This document shows, one piece after another, positions 23,201 through 30,620 of a stretch of 32,187 nucleotides of DNA. The DNA comes from Gemmatimonadaceae bacterium (lineage in GTDB: Bacteria > Gemmatimonadota > Gemmatimonadetes > Gemmatimonadales > Gemmatimonadaceae). Location: positions 4,736-36,922 of the forward strand of contig JACDDT010000020.1 of assembly GCA_013816855.1 (NCBI GenBank), in the 5' to 3' direction. Position 1 is the first letter of the stretch. Every line of letters starts with the position of its first letter. The notes under the pieces were generated by a model, which made no database searches, was not told the origin of the DNA, and worked only from the letters and a program-made list of their open reading frames with translations. The translations under genes were made by a program, and so were the position numbers.

Positions 23201-24715
23201 GTGTTCGATAAAGTCCTCGTCGCAAATCGCGGCGAAATCGCCCTGCGCGTCATCCGTGCCTGTCACGAGCTCGGTGTCAAAGCCGTTGCCGTTTACTCCG
23301 AAGCCGACGCGCGCGCGCCGCACGTGCGCGAGGCCGATGAAGCAATCTGCATCGGTCCGCCGCCGTCCAGTCAGAGTTATCTCGTCGGCGAGAAAATCAT
23401 CGAGGCTGCGAAGAGCACCGGTGCGCAGGCAATCCATCCCGGGTATGGTTTCCTCTCCGAGCGCGAGTGGTTTGCGCGCGCAGTGCGGGACGCTGGACTC
23501 GTGTGGATCGGTCCGCCCGCGGAAGCAATCGCCGCAATGGGCAGCAAGACAGCCGCGCGCACGCTGGCGGTGAAGAACGACGTGCCCGTCGTCCCGGGGA
23601 CCACGGAAGCGCTCACCGACGCCGCTGAAGCATCTAAAATCGCGAAGAAGTTCGGATTCCCGATTCTGCTCAAAGCCGCGGCCGGAGGCGGCGGAAAGGG
23701 GATGCGCGTCGTGACGAAGGAACGCGATCTCGCCTCGTCTCTCGACGCGGCGCGGCGCGAGGCGAAGAGCGCCTTCGGCGATGACGCAGTGTACGTCGAG
23801 AAATTCATCGAGAAGCCGCGTCACGTCGAAATTCAGATTCTCGCGGACTCTCACGGGACCGTTCTCTACCTCGGAGAGCGCGAGTGCTCGGTGCAGCGGC
23901 GTCACCAGAAGATGATCGAAGAGGCGCCGAGCGTCGCGGTGGATCCAGCGCTGCGGAAGCGGATGGGCGAGACCGCGGTGCGTGCAGCGCGGGCAGCCGG
24001 TTATGTGAATGCGGGAACCTGCGAATTTCTTCTCGACGCATCGGGAAATTTCTATTTCCTCGAGATGAACACCCGCCTCCAGGTCGAGCATCCCGTCACC
24101 GAGCTCGTGACGGGAATCGATCTCGTGCAGTGGCAGCTTCGCATCGCCTCCGGTGAAAAGCTTCCCTTCAAACAGGAAGACATCGTTCCGCGCGGGTGGG
24201 CGATCGAGTGCCGCATCACAAGCGAAGACGCGTCGAACGGATTTCTTCCGTCGACAGGCCGCATAGAGTATTTGCATCTACCCAGCGGCCCCGGAGTTCG
24301 GTGGGACGGGGGAATCGAGACGGGCAGTGAAGTCGGACTGTTCTATGACCCGATGCTTGCGAAGCTGATCGTCTGGGCGCCGACGCGCGATCACGCAATC
24401 GTCCGTATGCGCCGGGCACTTACGGACCTCGTGATACTTGGCGTCGAAACCTCGCGGGACTTCCACGTGCGTATGATGGACGACGAGGATTTCCGCAAAG
24501 GCGACATCGAGATTCAGTGGCTCGAGAGAAAGCTTCCTGAAATTCTCGCCAAAAAGCCCGACGAAGCGAGCCTTCGCGCGGCGGCGATCGCGGCTGTAAT
24601 GCTCGCGGATCAGAGCCGCACTTCGCCGAGAAAGCAGTCGGAGACGATTGCTGGTGGAAGCGCGCCGTCCGCCAGCTCGTGGCGTCAGGCCGGACTGCTC
24701 GAAGGGCTGCGGTAG
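23201..24715 (+). CDS. Acyl-CoA carboxylase biotin carboxylase subunit
   Basis: The 504-aa ATP-grasp enzyme that carboxylates the biotin carrier with ATP and bicarbonate. It starts FDKVLVANRGEIALRVIRAC (after the GTG-encoded Met) and contains IHPGYGFLSE and the glycine-rich ATP loop AAAGGGGKGMRVV. YLGERECSVQRRHQK and FLEMNTRLQVEHPVTE carry the metal- and biotin-site residues. The last 55 or so residues go beyond the basic biotin carboxylase fold and look less ordered. Its TAG overlaps the GTG of the next gene by one base (TAGTG), so translation is coupled to the rRNA methyltransferase. Confidence 0.95.
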   Translation: MFDKVLVANRGEIALRVIRACHELGVKAVAVYSEADARAPHVREADEAICIGPPPSSQSYLVGEKIIEAAKSTGAQAIHPGYGFLSEREWFARAVRDAGLVWIGPPAEAIAAMGSKTAARTLAVKNDVPVVPGTTEALTDAAEASKIAKKFGFPILLKAAAGGGGKGMRVVTKERDLASSLDAARREAKSAFGDDAVYVEKFIEKPRHVEIQILADSHGTVLYLGERECSVQRRHQKMIEEAPSVAVDPALRKRMGETAVRAARAAGYVNAGTCEFLLDASGNFYFLEMNTRLQVEHPVTELVTGIDLVQWQLRIASGEKLPFKQEDIVPRGWAIECRITSEDASNGFLPSTGRIEYLHLPSGPGVRWDGGIETGSEVGLFYDPMLAKLIVWAPTRDHAIVRMRRALTDLVILGVETSRDFHVRMMDDEDFRKGDIEIQWLERKLPEILAKKPDEASLRAAAIAAVMLADQSRTSPRKQSETIAGGSAPSASSWRQAGLLEGLR

Positions 24716-25947
24716 TGCCAAACATCGTCAGCGTTCCAATCGATTCAATCGCCGCCGGCGGCGACGGAGTCGGGCGGAGCGACGGTCTGGTCGTCTTCGT
24801 GCCGCGCAGTGCGCCGGGCGATGTCGTTACCGCGCGCATCTCCGGGAAGGGACGCTTCGCGCGCGGGTCGCTCACTACTATAGTATCGCCCTCCGCCGAC
24901 CGTACCGATCCGCCGTGCGATCACTATAAGCGCGACAGGTGCGGCGGCTGTCAGATCCAGCACATCACGTATCACGCCCAGCTCGCGGCGAAAAAGCAGA
25001 TCATTGCGGATGCCATCCAGCGTATTGGCAAGCGCGACTCATCCTCGTTGCCCGATGTGGAGCCGAGCGCGAAGGAATGGCGCTATCGCACCAAGCTGAC
25101 GATGGCGATTCGGAGAGAGGGCAGCGCCTGGATAGCGGGACTTCATCGCTACGATCATCCGGGACAGATATTCGTCCTGAACGATTGTCCGATCACGGAG
25201 AGCGACGTCGTGGCAGCGTGGCGCGAAGTCATGTCGGCGTCACGTTTCTTTCCCACCGCGAAGGAGCTGCGCGGAAGTGTGCGCATCACGAGCGCGGGCG
25301 CGACGTTCGTCCTTTACGGCGGACTGCAGTGGCCTTCGAGCGAAGATTTTCTCGACGCCGTTCCATCTGTCCGCGCTCTATGGTGGGAGCCGGAGCAGGG
25401 TGACCGCCGACTCGTGGAAGATCGCCGCGACGAAAAAACTCCTTCCGCGTCATTCGGTCAGGTGAATCCGGAAGTTGCCGCCGAGATGCAGCGACACCTC
25501 CTCGAAAGAATCCGGTCGTACTCGCCCGACTCTGTCGTAGACGCTTACGCCGGACTCGGCGACACTTCGGTCGAGCTGTCGCGTGCAGGCGCGCGCGTCA
25601 CCGCGATAGAGCTGGACGCCGAAGCATCGGAATGGGCTTCGCAGAGATTGCCAGCTCCGTCGCGCGCACTGCGCGGGAGAGTGGAAGAGCTGATTGGCGA
25701 ATCGCTTCCCGCGGACGTAGTCGTGATCAACCCTCCGCGTGCGGGAATCGACGCAGCGGTCGCCGAAGCGTTGGAGGCGAACGTTGCGACAACGAAAGCG
25801 GTGATGTACGTGAGCTGCAATCCGGCAACGCTCGCACGCGATCTCACCCGCCTCCCATCGTACCGCATCGCGTCACTTCAGCCGTTCGACATGTTTCCGC
25901 AAACGGCGCACGTCGAGACCGTTTGCGAATTGGTGCCCGCCGCGTGA
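24715..25947 (+). CDS. rlmD: 23S rRNA (uracil-5-)-methyltransferase, RlmD/RumA-like
   Basis: A 410-aa SAM-dependent RNA uracil-C5 methyltransferase of the RlmD/RlmCD/TrmA group. An N-terminal TRAM-like domain (SIAAGGDGVGRSDGLVVFV, GDVVTARI) is followed by an iron-sulfur cysteine cluster (Cys68, Cys76, Cys79 in CDHYKRDRCGGCQIQH, with a later Cys in VLNDCPI). The methyltransferase domain has VDAYAGLGDTSVEL, VVINPPRAG and the nucleophilic Cys in MYVSCNPATLARDL, then HVETVCEL with the general-base Glu. The substrate base cannot be told from sequence. The start at GTG 24715 overlaps the biotin carboxylase stop, and its own TGA overlaps the carrier's GTG (GTGA). Confidence 0.9.
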   Translation: MPNIVSVPIDSIAAGGDGVGRSDGLVVFVPRSAPGDVVTARISGKGRFARGSLTTIVSPSADRTDPPCDHYKRDRCGGCQIQHITYHAQLAAKKQIIADAIQRIGKRDSSSLPDVEPSAKEWRYRTKLTMAIRREGSAWIAGLHRYDHPGQIFVLNDCPITESDVVAAWREVMSASRFFPTAKELRGSVRITSAGATFVLYGGLQWPSSEDFLDAVPSVRALWWEPEQGDRRLVEDRRDEKTPSASFGQVNPEVAAEMQRHLLERIRSYSPDSVVDAYAGLGDTSVELSRAGARVTAIELDAEASEWASQRLPAPSRALRGRVEELIGESLPADVVVINPPRAGIDAAVAEALEANVATTKAVMYVSCNPATLARDLTRLPSYRIASLQPFDMFPQTAHVETVCELVPAA

Positions 25948-26444
25948 AGTACGTCGTCGGCATCAACGGCGAGTCGCGCGAGATATCGGTCGACGCTGAC
26001 GGAGTGCGATACGAAGGTGAGATGCTGAACGTGGAGCTCGCTGATCCGGAAGGATCGCCGGTCCGCGTCGTGAAAATCGGGAACGAGATCTACCGCGCCG
26101 TGGTGCAGAAACGGGAAGGCCGTGGGAGTTACACGATTTGGGTGAACGGCCACCGCTTCGATGTGGAAGCGCTGGACGAGCGTACCCGCGCGATTCGCGA
26201 GATGAGCGCGGCGGCCGAGGGTCCCACTGGACCGGCGCCGGTGAAGGCGCCGATGCCGGGACTCATCGTCAGTGTGAACGTGCAAGTCGGCGACGAGGTC
26301 GAGGCGGGCCAGGGAGTGGTCGTGATGGAAGCGATGAAGATGGAGAACGAGCTCCGCACCACGGGGGCGGGGAGGGTGAAGGCGATTCACGCGGTGCCGG
26401 GCGCGGCGGTGGAGAAGGGCTCGCTGCTGGTGGAGCTTGAGTGA
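25944..26444 (+). CDS. Biotin carboxyl carrier protein of acyl-CoA carboxylase
   Basis: A 166-aa protein with a C-terminal biotinyl domain: KAPMPGLIVSVNVQVGDEV, then VVMEAMKMENEL, where Lys132 is the biotinylation site. Residues 1-90 form a separate beta-rich domain (VNGHRFDVEALDE) like that of propionyl-/pyruvate-carboxylase-type carriers. It shuttles carboxybiotin between the biotin carboxylase (23201-24715) and the carboxyltransferase (19818-21368). GTG 25944 overlaps the methyltransferase stop by 4 bases. An inverted-repeat miniature element begins 7 nt after its stop. Confidence 0.93.
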   Translation: MKYVVGINGESREISVDADGVRYEGEMLNVELADPEGSPVRVVKIGNEIYRAVVQKREGRGSYTIWVNGHRFDVEALDERTRAIREMSAAAEGPTGPAPVKAPMPGLIVSVNVQVGDEVEAGQGVVVMEAMKMENELRTTGAGRVKAIHAVPGAAVEKGSLLVELE

Positions 26445-26451
26445 GTAGGTG

Positions 26452-26749
26452 GAACTACAAACTCAAGACTACCGGCCGGGGGCTTTGGACTTAGCCGGCT
26501 CGGGGCTGCGGGCCTTTGCCGAGCGATCGCCTGGTCATCCGCGCTTCAGTCAGAAGAACTTGATTTCCATCGAGCGTAAGTCGCATTGGTACGCGCAGAT
26601 GACAAAACCAAAGTCGCGCATGCCAACGCCCCTATAGGTGACCGTTTCCAGAGGAATTCTCCTCCAAAATCGACGGTTTGAAGGGAGGCCCGAAGCCCCC
26701 AGCCGGCTCGGCCGACGGCCCCCGGCCGGTAGTCTTGAGTTGCAGTTCT
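26452..26749 (-). mobile_element. Miniature inverted-repeat element related to the four-helix cassette
   Basis: A 298-bp unit whose ends are inverted copies of each other (ctcaagactaccggccgggg at both ends). The similarity reaches outward (gaactacaaactc at left, reverse complement gaactgcaactc at right) and inward to agccggct. The core ctaccggccgggggc is the same as in the cassette at 21383-21928. Oriented on the minus strand it reads: repeat, ggggcttcgggc-type inner edge, about 70 nt, an ATG followed by RDF, a short body, then a tail ending APGR-stop. This matches the cassette with its middle removed. It lies 7 nt after the biotin carrier gene. Confidence 0.72.
26469..26621 (-). pseudogene. 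Remnant of a four-helix-bundle gene inside the miniature element
   Basis: On the minus strand an ATG at 26621 begins MRDFGFV, similar to the family start MxDFxKL. It stands about 70 nt inside the repeat, against 60 nt for the intact gene. The frame stops early. In another frame the sequence ends EPAKSKAPGR followed by TAG at 26471-26469, corresponding to the APGR-stop end of the intact gene. The central helices are missing. The remnant reading rests on position and these short matches, not on a long alignment. Confidence 0.42.
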
Positions 26750-26765
26750 CAGGGCCCGCTCCCGG

Positions 26766-26794
26766 TTGACACTAAAGCCCCGTCCGAATACCTT
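26766..26794 (+). promoter_or_regulatory. Sigma-70-type promoter for the rplM operon
   Basis: A perfect TTGACA (26766-26771), a 17-nt spacer and TACCTT (26789-26794) as the -10. It lies about 100 nt before the rplM ATG, between the miniature element and the ribosomal genes, and is the best promoter match noticed in the window. Confidence 0.7.
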
Positions 26795-26834
26795 AAAAGG
26801 CTGTCGTAAAACCACTTACTTCGCACCAAACCAC

Positions 26835-26877
26835 CCGCATTCCGGCCCTCGGGCGAGATGCGGTTTCATTTTCTTTT
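26835..26877 (+). promoter_or_regulatory. Hairpin plus T-rich tract in the rplM leader (attenuator-like)
   Basis: The stem ccgcat (26835-26840) / atgcgg (26858-26863) encloses an inner gcc-ctcg-ggc hairpin and is followed by tttcattttcttttttt. It starts about 33 nt after the expected transcription start and ends about 20 nt before rplM. It could be an attenuator or a ribosomal-protein autoregulatory leader. No Shine-Dalgarno is visible before rplM. Confidence 0.5.
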
Positions 26878-26895
26878 TTTCGTCTACGCTCATCA

Positions 26896-27345
26896 ATGAA
26901 GACTTACTCCGCGACTCCAACCGACATCAAGCACGAGTGGTACATCGTCGACGCCGATGGACTGGTGCTCGGACGACTGGCCACCGAAGTCGCGCGCATC
27001 ATCCGTGGCAAGCACAAGCCGATGTTCACGCCGCACATGGATACCGGTGACAACGTCATCGTCATCAATGCGAGCAAGGTGAAGGTCACCGGCAAGAAGG
27101 CGGAGCAGAAGAACTATTTCCGCCACACCGGCTACATGGGCCACGAGCGTTTCACGCCTTACGCGACGATGCTCGCCAAGCACCCCGAGCGCGTCATCGA
27201 GAAGGCCGTCTACGGAATGCTTCCGAAGACCGCCCTCGGCAGGCAGAAGCTCCGCGGCAAGCTCCGCGTTTTCGCGGACGCAAAGCACACGCACGCAGCA
27301 CAGCAGCCGAAAGTGCTAAACCTCAAGAAGGACGAATCGAAGTAA
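26896..27345 (+). CDS. rplM: 50S ribosomal protein L13
   Basis: A 149-aa large-subunit protein. WYIVDADGLVLGRLATEVARIIRGKHKP is the family N-terminal region; NASKVKVTGKK, YFRHTGYMG and AVYGMLPKTALGRQKLRGKL follow. The length is normal, with a few extra charged residues at each end. It is the first gene of a plus-strand operon with rpsI, whose ATG overlaps its stop (TAATG). A promoter and a structured leader lie upstream. Confidence 0.98.
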   Translation: MKTYSATPTDIKHEWYIVDADGLVLGRLATEVARIIRGKHKPMFTPHMDTGDNVIVINASKVKVTGKKAEQKNYFRHTGYMGHERFTPYATMLAKHPERVIEKAVYGMLPKTALGRQKLRGKLRVFADAKHTHAAQQPKVLNLKKDESK

Positions 27346-27734
27346 TGGCTGATACGACGCACACCATCGGACGCCGCAAAGAAGCGGTTTGCCGTCTCTA
27401 TCTGAAGCCCGGCTCCGGCAAGTGGATCGTCAACGGCCGCACGCTCGGAGATTATTTCCCCCGCCCCTCGTACGTCTCCTCCATCCAGCAGCCGTTCACC
27501 GCGACCGACACGCTCGGCCGCTATGACGTCACTGCCCGGTTGCAAGGCGGCGGACTCACGGGTCAGGCCGGTGCGCTGCGCCTCGCAGTAGCGCGCGCTC
27601 TCGTAAAGATCGACGAAGCATACCGCCCGAAGCTGCGCGGTCTCCAACTGCTCACGCGCGACGCACGCGCTGTCGAGCGCAAGAAGCCGGGCCGTCCGAA
27701 GGCACGCAAGAAGTTCCAGTTCTCCAAGCGCTAA
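27345..27734 (+). CDS. rpsI: 30S ribosomal protein S9
   Basis: A 129-aa small-subunit protein. It starts with the family [19 protein letters not shown] and has [19 protein letters not shown]. It ends in the conserved basic tail [25 protein letters not shown], which reaches the P-site tRNA. Its ATG overlaps the rplM stop by one base. Nineteen nucleotides separate it from rpsB. Confidence 0.98.
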   Translation: MADTTHTIGRRKEAVCRLYLKPGSGKWIVNGRTLGDYFPRPSYVSSIQQPFTATDTLGRYDVTARLQGGGLTGQAGALRLAVARALVKIDEAYRPKLRGLQLLTRDARAVERKKPGRPKARKKFQFSKR

Positions 27735-27753
27735 ACCAAGAGATCATCACTTA

Positions 27754-28653
27754 ATGGCTCAACCCAATCTGGATCAGCTTCTCGAAGCCGGTGTCCACTT
27801 CGGACACCAGACGCGTCGTTGGAACCCGAAAATGCGGCGTTTCATTTTCGCCGAGCGCAACGGGATCCACATCATCGATCTGCAGAAGACGCTTCGCCAG
27901 CTCGAGCTGGCGCAGAAGCTGGCGAGGGAAGTAATTCTCCGCGGCGACAACGTTCTCTTCGTCTGCACCAAGCGGCAGCTCGTCAACATCGTGAAGGACG
28001 AAGCGGAGCGCTGCGGCGCGATGTACGTCACGGAGCGGTGGCTTGGCGGTCTCCTCACCAACTTCCAGACGGTGAAGAAGCAGGTTCGTAAGCTCAAGGA
28101 TCTCGAGGCGGGCAGTGAAGCCGGCGGTGATTTCGAGAACTACACCAAGAAAGAGCAGCTCATGATGTCGCGTCAGCGCGACAAGCTCTCCAAGAACCTT
28201 TCGGGCATCAAGAACCTCACCCGTTTGCCGGGCCTGATGTTCGTCGTGGATTCCAAGAAGGAGCGCATCGCCGTCGCTGAAGCCAACAAGCTCAAGATTC
28301 CTCTCATCGCACTCGTCGATACGAATGCGGATCCCGATCTCATCACTGTTCCGATCGCCGGTAACGACGACGCCATCCGCTCCGTCGAGCTGATGACGAA
28401 GTCCATCGCCGACGCGATCATCGAAGCGCGCCGCGAAGCTCCGGTTCGCGAGGAAGTGGAAGAGACGGAGAGCTACACGTACAGCTCCGACAGGGGCGCA
28501 GAACCGGAAGGCGACGCCGAACGTAAGCGGAAGCGCCGTCCGCGAAGACGCCGAGCTAAACCGGAGGCTATCGCTGCCCGGCTCAAGGTCGGCGGCGAAG
28601 GAGAGGTGGAAGGCGAAGCAGAGCCTGCCGCCGAGCCCGAGCAGGAAGGTTAA
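27754..28653 (+). CDS. rpsB: 30S ribosomal protein S2 with charged C-terminal extension
   Basis: A 299-aa protein. Residues 1-228 or so are normal S2: [61 protein letters not shown] low-complexity tail of about 70 residues follows, first acidic (EEVEETE), then strongly basic ([16 protein letters not shown]), then acidic again ([19 protein letters not shown]). The tail is probably disordered; its use is unknown. A hairpin separates the gene from tsf. Confidence 0.97.
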   Translation: MAQPNLDQLLEAGVHFGHQTRRWNPKMRRFIFAERNGIHIIDLQKTLRQLELAQKLAREVILRGDNVLFVCTKRQLVNIVKDEAERCGAMYVTERWLGGLLTNFQTVKKQVRKLKDLEAGSEAGGDFENYTKKEQLMMSRQRDKLSKNLSGIKNLTRLPGLMFVVDSKKERIAVAEANKLKIPLIALVDTNADPDLITVPIAGNDDAIRSVELMTKSIADAIIEARREAPVREEVEETESYTYSSDRGAEPEGDAERKRKRRPRRRRAKPEAIAARLKVGGEGEVEGEAEPAAEPEQEG

Positions 28654-28661
28654 ATTTTCTT

Positions 28662-28693
28662 ACGCCGCCGGAGATTCACCCGGCGGCGTTTTC
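28662..28693 (+). terminator. rpsB-tsf intergenic hairpin (partial terminator/attenuator)
   Basis: A 10-bp perfect stem (28662-28671 with 28680-28689) with an 8-nt loop, followed by TTTTC. It has a strong stem but a short T run, so it probably lowers tsf transcription relative to rpsB instead of ending it. Confidence 0.75.
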
Positions 28694-28736
28694 ACGAATA
28701 CACAGCAAGCCGGCAACACCGGTAGGAATAAGGGAA

Positions 28737-29342
28737 ATGACGAAGACAGCAATCTCAGCTAAAGACGTAAACGAGCTCCGCCGCCGCACCGGCGCGGGGA
28801 TGATGGAATGCAAGAAGGCGCTCGAGGAGAACAACGGCGAGATGGAGAAGGCCGCCGATCATCTTCGCGCCAAGGGAATCGCCAAGGCGGAGAAGCGCGT
28901 CGGCAAGCAGACGAGCGAAGGTCTCATCTCCAGCTACATCCACCACAACGGCAAAGTCGGCGTGATGGTCGAGGTGAACTGCGAGACGGACTTCGTCGCC
29001 CGCACCGATGACTTTAAGCAGTTGGTGAAGCACATCGCCGAGCACATTGCAGCGGCGGCGCCTGTCGGAGTGGACAAGGATTCTGTTCCGCAGGAGAAAG
29101 TCGACCGCGAGCGGAAGATCTTCGAGCAGCAGGTTCGCGAAAGCGGCAAGCCGGAGAACCTCATCGAGAAGATCGTCGCCGGAAAGGTCGAGTCGTTCTA
29201 CAAGGACGTCGCGCTCCTGCATCAGGAGTGGGTCCGGGAGCCGAAGAAAACCGTCGGCGATCTGATCAAGGAAGCTTCGGCGAAGCTGGGTGAAAACATT
29301 CAGGTGCGCCGATTCGTTCGCTACCAGATGGGCGAGGAGTAA
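28737..29342 (+). CDS. tsf: Elongation factor Ts
   Basis: A 201-aa guanine-nucleotide exchange factor for EF-Tu. The N-terminal UBA-like part reads VNELRRRTGAGMMECKKALEE, and KVGVMVEVNCETDFVARTDDF is the core signature. ALLHQEWVREPKKTVGDLIKEASAKLGENIQVRRFVRYQMGEE closes the protein. Its size matches the short form with one core subdomain, unlike the roughly 280-aa E. coli protein. AAGGG precedes the ATG. It follows the rpsB hairpin and precedes pyrH by 9 nt. Confidence 0.97.
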   Translation: MTKTAISAKDVNELRRRTGAGMMECKKALEENNGEMEKAADHLRAKGIAKAEKRVGKQTSEGLISSYIHHNGKVGVMVEVNCETDFVARTDDFKQLVKHIAEHIAAAAPVGVDKDSVPQEKVDRERKIFEQQVRESGKPENLIEKIVAGKVESFYKDVALLHQEWVREPKKTVGDLIKEASAKLGENIQVRRFVRYQMGEE

Positions 29343-29351
29343 GAGGCCAAC

Positions 29352-30065
29352 TTGGCCAGCCTGAAATATCCCCGCGTACTGCTGAAACTCTCCGGCGAGG
29401 CTCTCGCCGGGGAGAAGCGGTCGGGCTTCGACTTCGACGTAATTCAGCGTCTGGCCGGTGAAGTGAAGGACATCGTCGAGATGGGCGCCTCGGTCGGGCT
29501 GGTCATCGGCGGAGGCAACATGGTTCGCGGTGCGCAGCTCTCGAAGATGGGAATGGACCGTGTCGCCGCCGACTACATGGGAATGCTCGGCACGGTCATC
29601 AATGCGCTAGCGGTACAGGACGTTCTCGAGAAGATCGGTCTCGATACGCGTGTGATGACCGCCATCGGAATGAAAGAGATCGCGGAGCCGTTCATCAGAC
29701 GGAGAGCGATCCGCCACTTCGACAAGAAGCGCGTGGTGATCTTCGCCGCCGGCACGGGTAATCCGTACTTCTCCACCGATACTGCGGCAGCGCTACGCGC
29801 CATTCAGATTCAAGCCGACATCATCGTTAAGGCGACGAGCGTGGACGGTGTTTATTCCGCCGACCCCAAGCTCGACCCGAACGCAACGCGGTTCGAGGAA
29901 ATCAGCTACAAAGATGTCATCGCGCAGGAGCTGGGCGTGATGGACCAGACCGCGATCACTCTGTGCAAGGAAAACAAGGTTCCGATCATCGTGCTCAACA
30001 TTCATCGCCACGGGGAAGTCGCTCGCGCTCTCCAGGGTGAAAAAGTGGGAACTCTCGTCAAATGA
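29352..30065 (+). CDS. pyrH: UMP kinase
   Basis: A 237-aa enzyme that phosphorylates UMP to UDP with ATP in pyrimidine nucleotide synthesis; hexameric, amino-acid-kinase fold. RVLLKLSGEALAGE, GLVIGGGNMVRG, RVAADYMGMLGTVINALA and FAAGTGNPYFSTDTAAALRA are all present. It starts at TTG 29352 with AAGAGG just upstream; no ATG is near. Its end overlaps frr (ATGA). Confidence 0.97.
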   Translation: MASLKYPRVLLKLSGEALAGEKRSGFDFDVIQRLAGEVKDIVEMGASVGLVIGGGNMVRGAQLSKMGMDRVAADYMGMLGTVINALAVQDVLEKIGLDTRVMTAIGMKEIAEPFIRRRAIRHFDKKRVVIFAAGTGNPYFSTDTAAALRAIQIQADIIVKATSVDGVYSADPKLDPNATRFEEISYKDVIAQELGVMDQTAITLCKENKVPIIVLNIHRHGEVARALQGEKVGTLVK

Positions 30066-30616
30066 TTGCAATTCCGCAGATCGTGAAGGATTGCCGCACG
30101 GCGATGGAGAAGTCACTGGAGAGCTCGAAGCGCGAGCTCGCTTCCATTCGTACGGGCAAGGCGACGACGAGTCTTCTCGACACCGTGCGCGTCGACGCGT
30201 ACGGACAGTCGATGCCGATCAATCAGGTTGGAAGCGTTTCCGCCCCTGAGCCCCGTCTCCTCACCGTCACGCCGTGGGACAAGGGTTTAGTGCAGGCGAT
30301 CGAGAAGGCGCTCCGGGATTCGGATCTCGGTCTCAATCCGATGACGCAGAACGGAGTGATTCGCGTTCCGCTTCCTGCGCTCAACGAAGAGCGGCGCAAG
30401 GATCTCGTCAAAGTGGTGCACAAGCTGGCCGAAGAGGCGCGCATCGGAATTCGCCACGCGCGCACCGAGTGCCGCGACAAGCTCAAGAAGCTGGACAAGG
30501 TTTCCGAGGACGACGTCAAGCACGCCGAGAAGGATCTTCAAAAAGTGCATGACGAGTTCATCGGGAAGATCGACGAGCTCCTGAAGGGGAAAGAAGCCGA
30601 AATCATGGAAGTGTGA
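30062..30616 (+). CDS. frr: Ribosome recycling factor
   Basis: A 184-aa protein that splits post-termination ribosomes together with EF-G. The triple-helix arm and the ELASIRTGKATTSLLDTVRVDAYG and LNEERRKDLVKVVHKLAEEARIGIRHAR segments are typical, and the length is normal (about 185). Its ATG overlaps the pyrH stop by 4 bases, and cdsA follows after 4 nt. Confidence 0.98.
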   Translation: MIAIPQIVKDCRTAMEKSLESSKRELASIRTGKATTSLLDTVRVDAYGQSMPINQVGSVSAPEPRLLTVTPWDKGLVQAIEKALRDSDLGLNPMTQNGVIRVPLPALNEERRKDLVKVVHKLAEEARIGIRHARTECRDKLKKLDKVSEDDVKHAEKDLQKVHDEFIGKIDELLKGKEAEIMEV

Positions 30617-30620
30617 TCGC

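Noticed and set aside
23189-24277. 362-codon minus-strand frame opposite biotin carboxylase
   Set aside because: The biotin carboxylase motifs on the plus strand are unambiguous; the opposite frame is a shadow.
26449-26637. Short plus-strand frame inside the miniature element
   Set aside because: The frame is formed by the inverted repeat and has no ribosome site or family match; the minus-strand remnant explains the region better.
26546-26815. 89-codon minus-strand frame across the element and the rplM promoter
   Set aside because: It runs through the TTGACA/TACCTT promoter and the terminal repeat and has no protein-like features.
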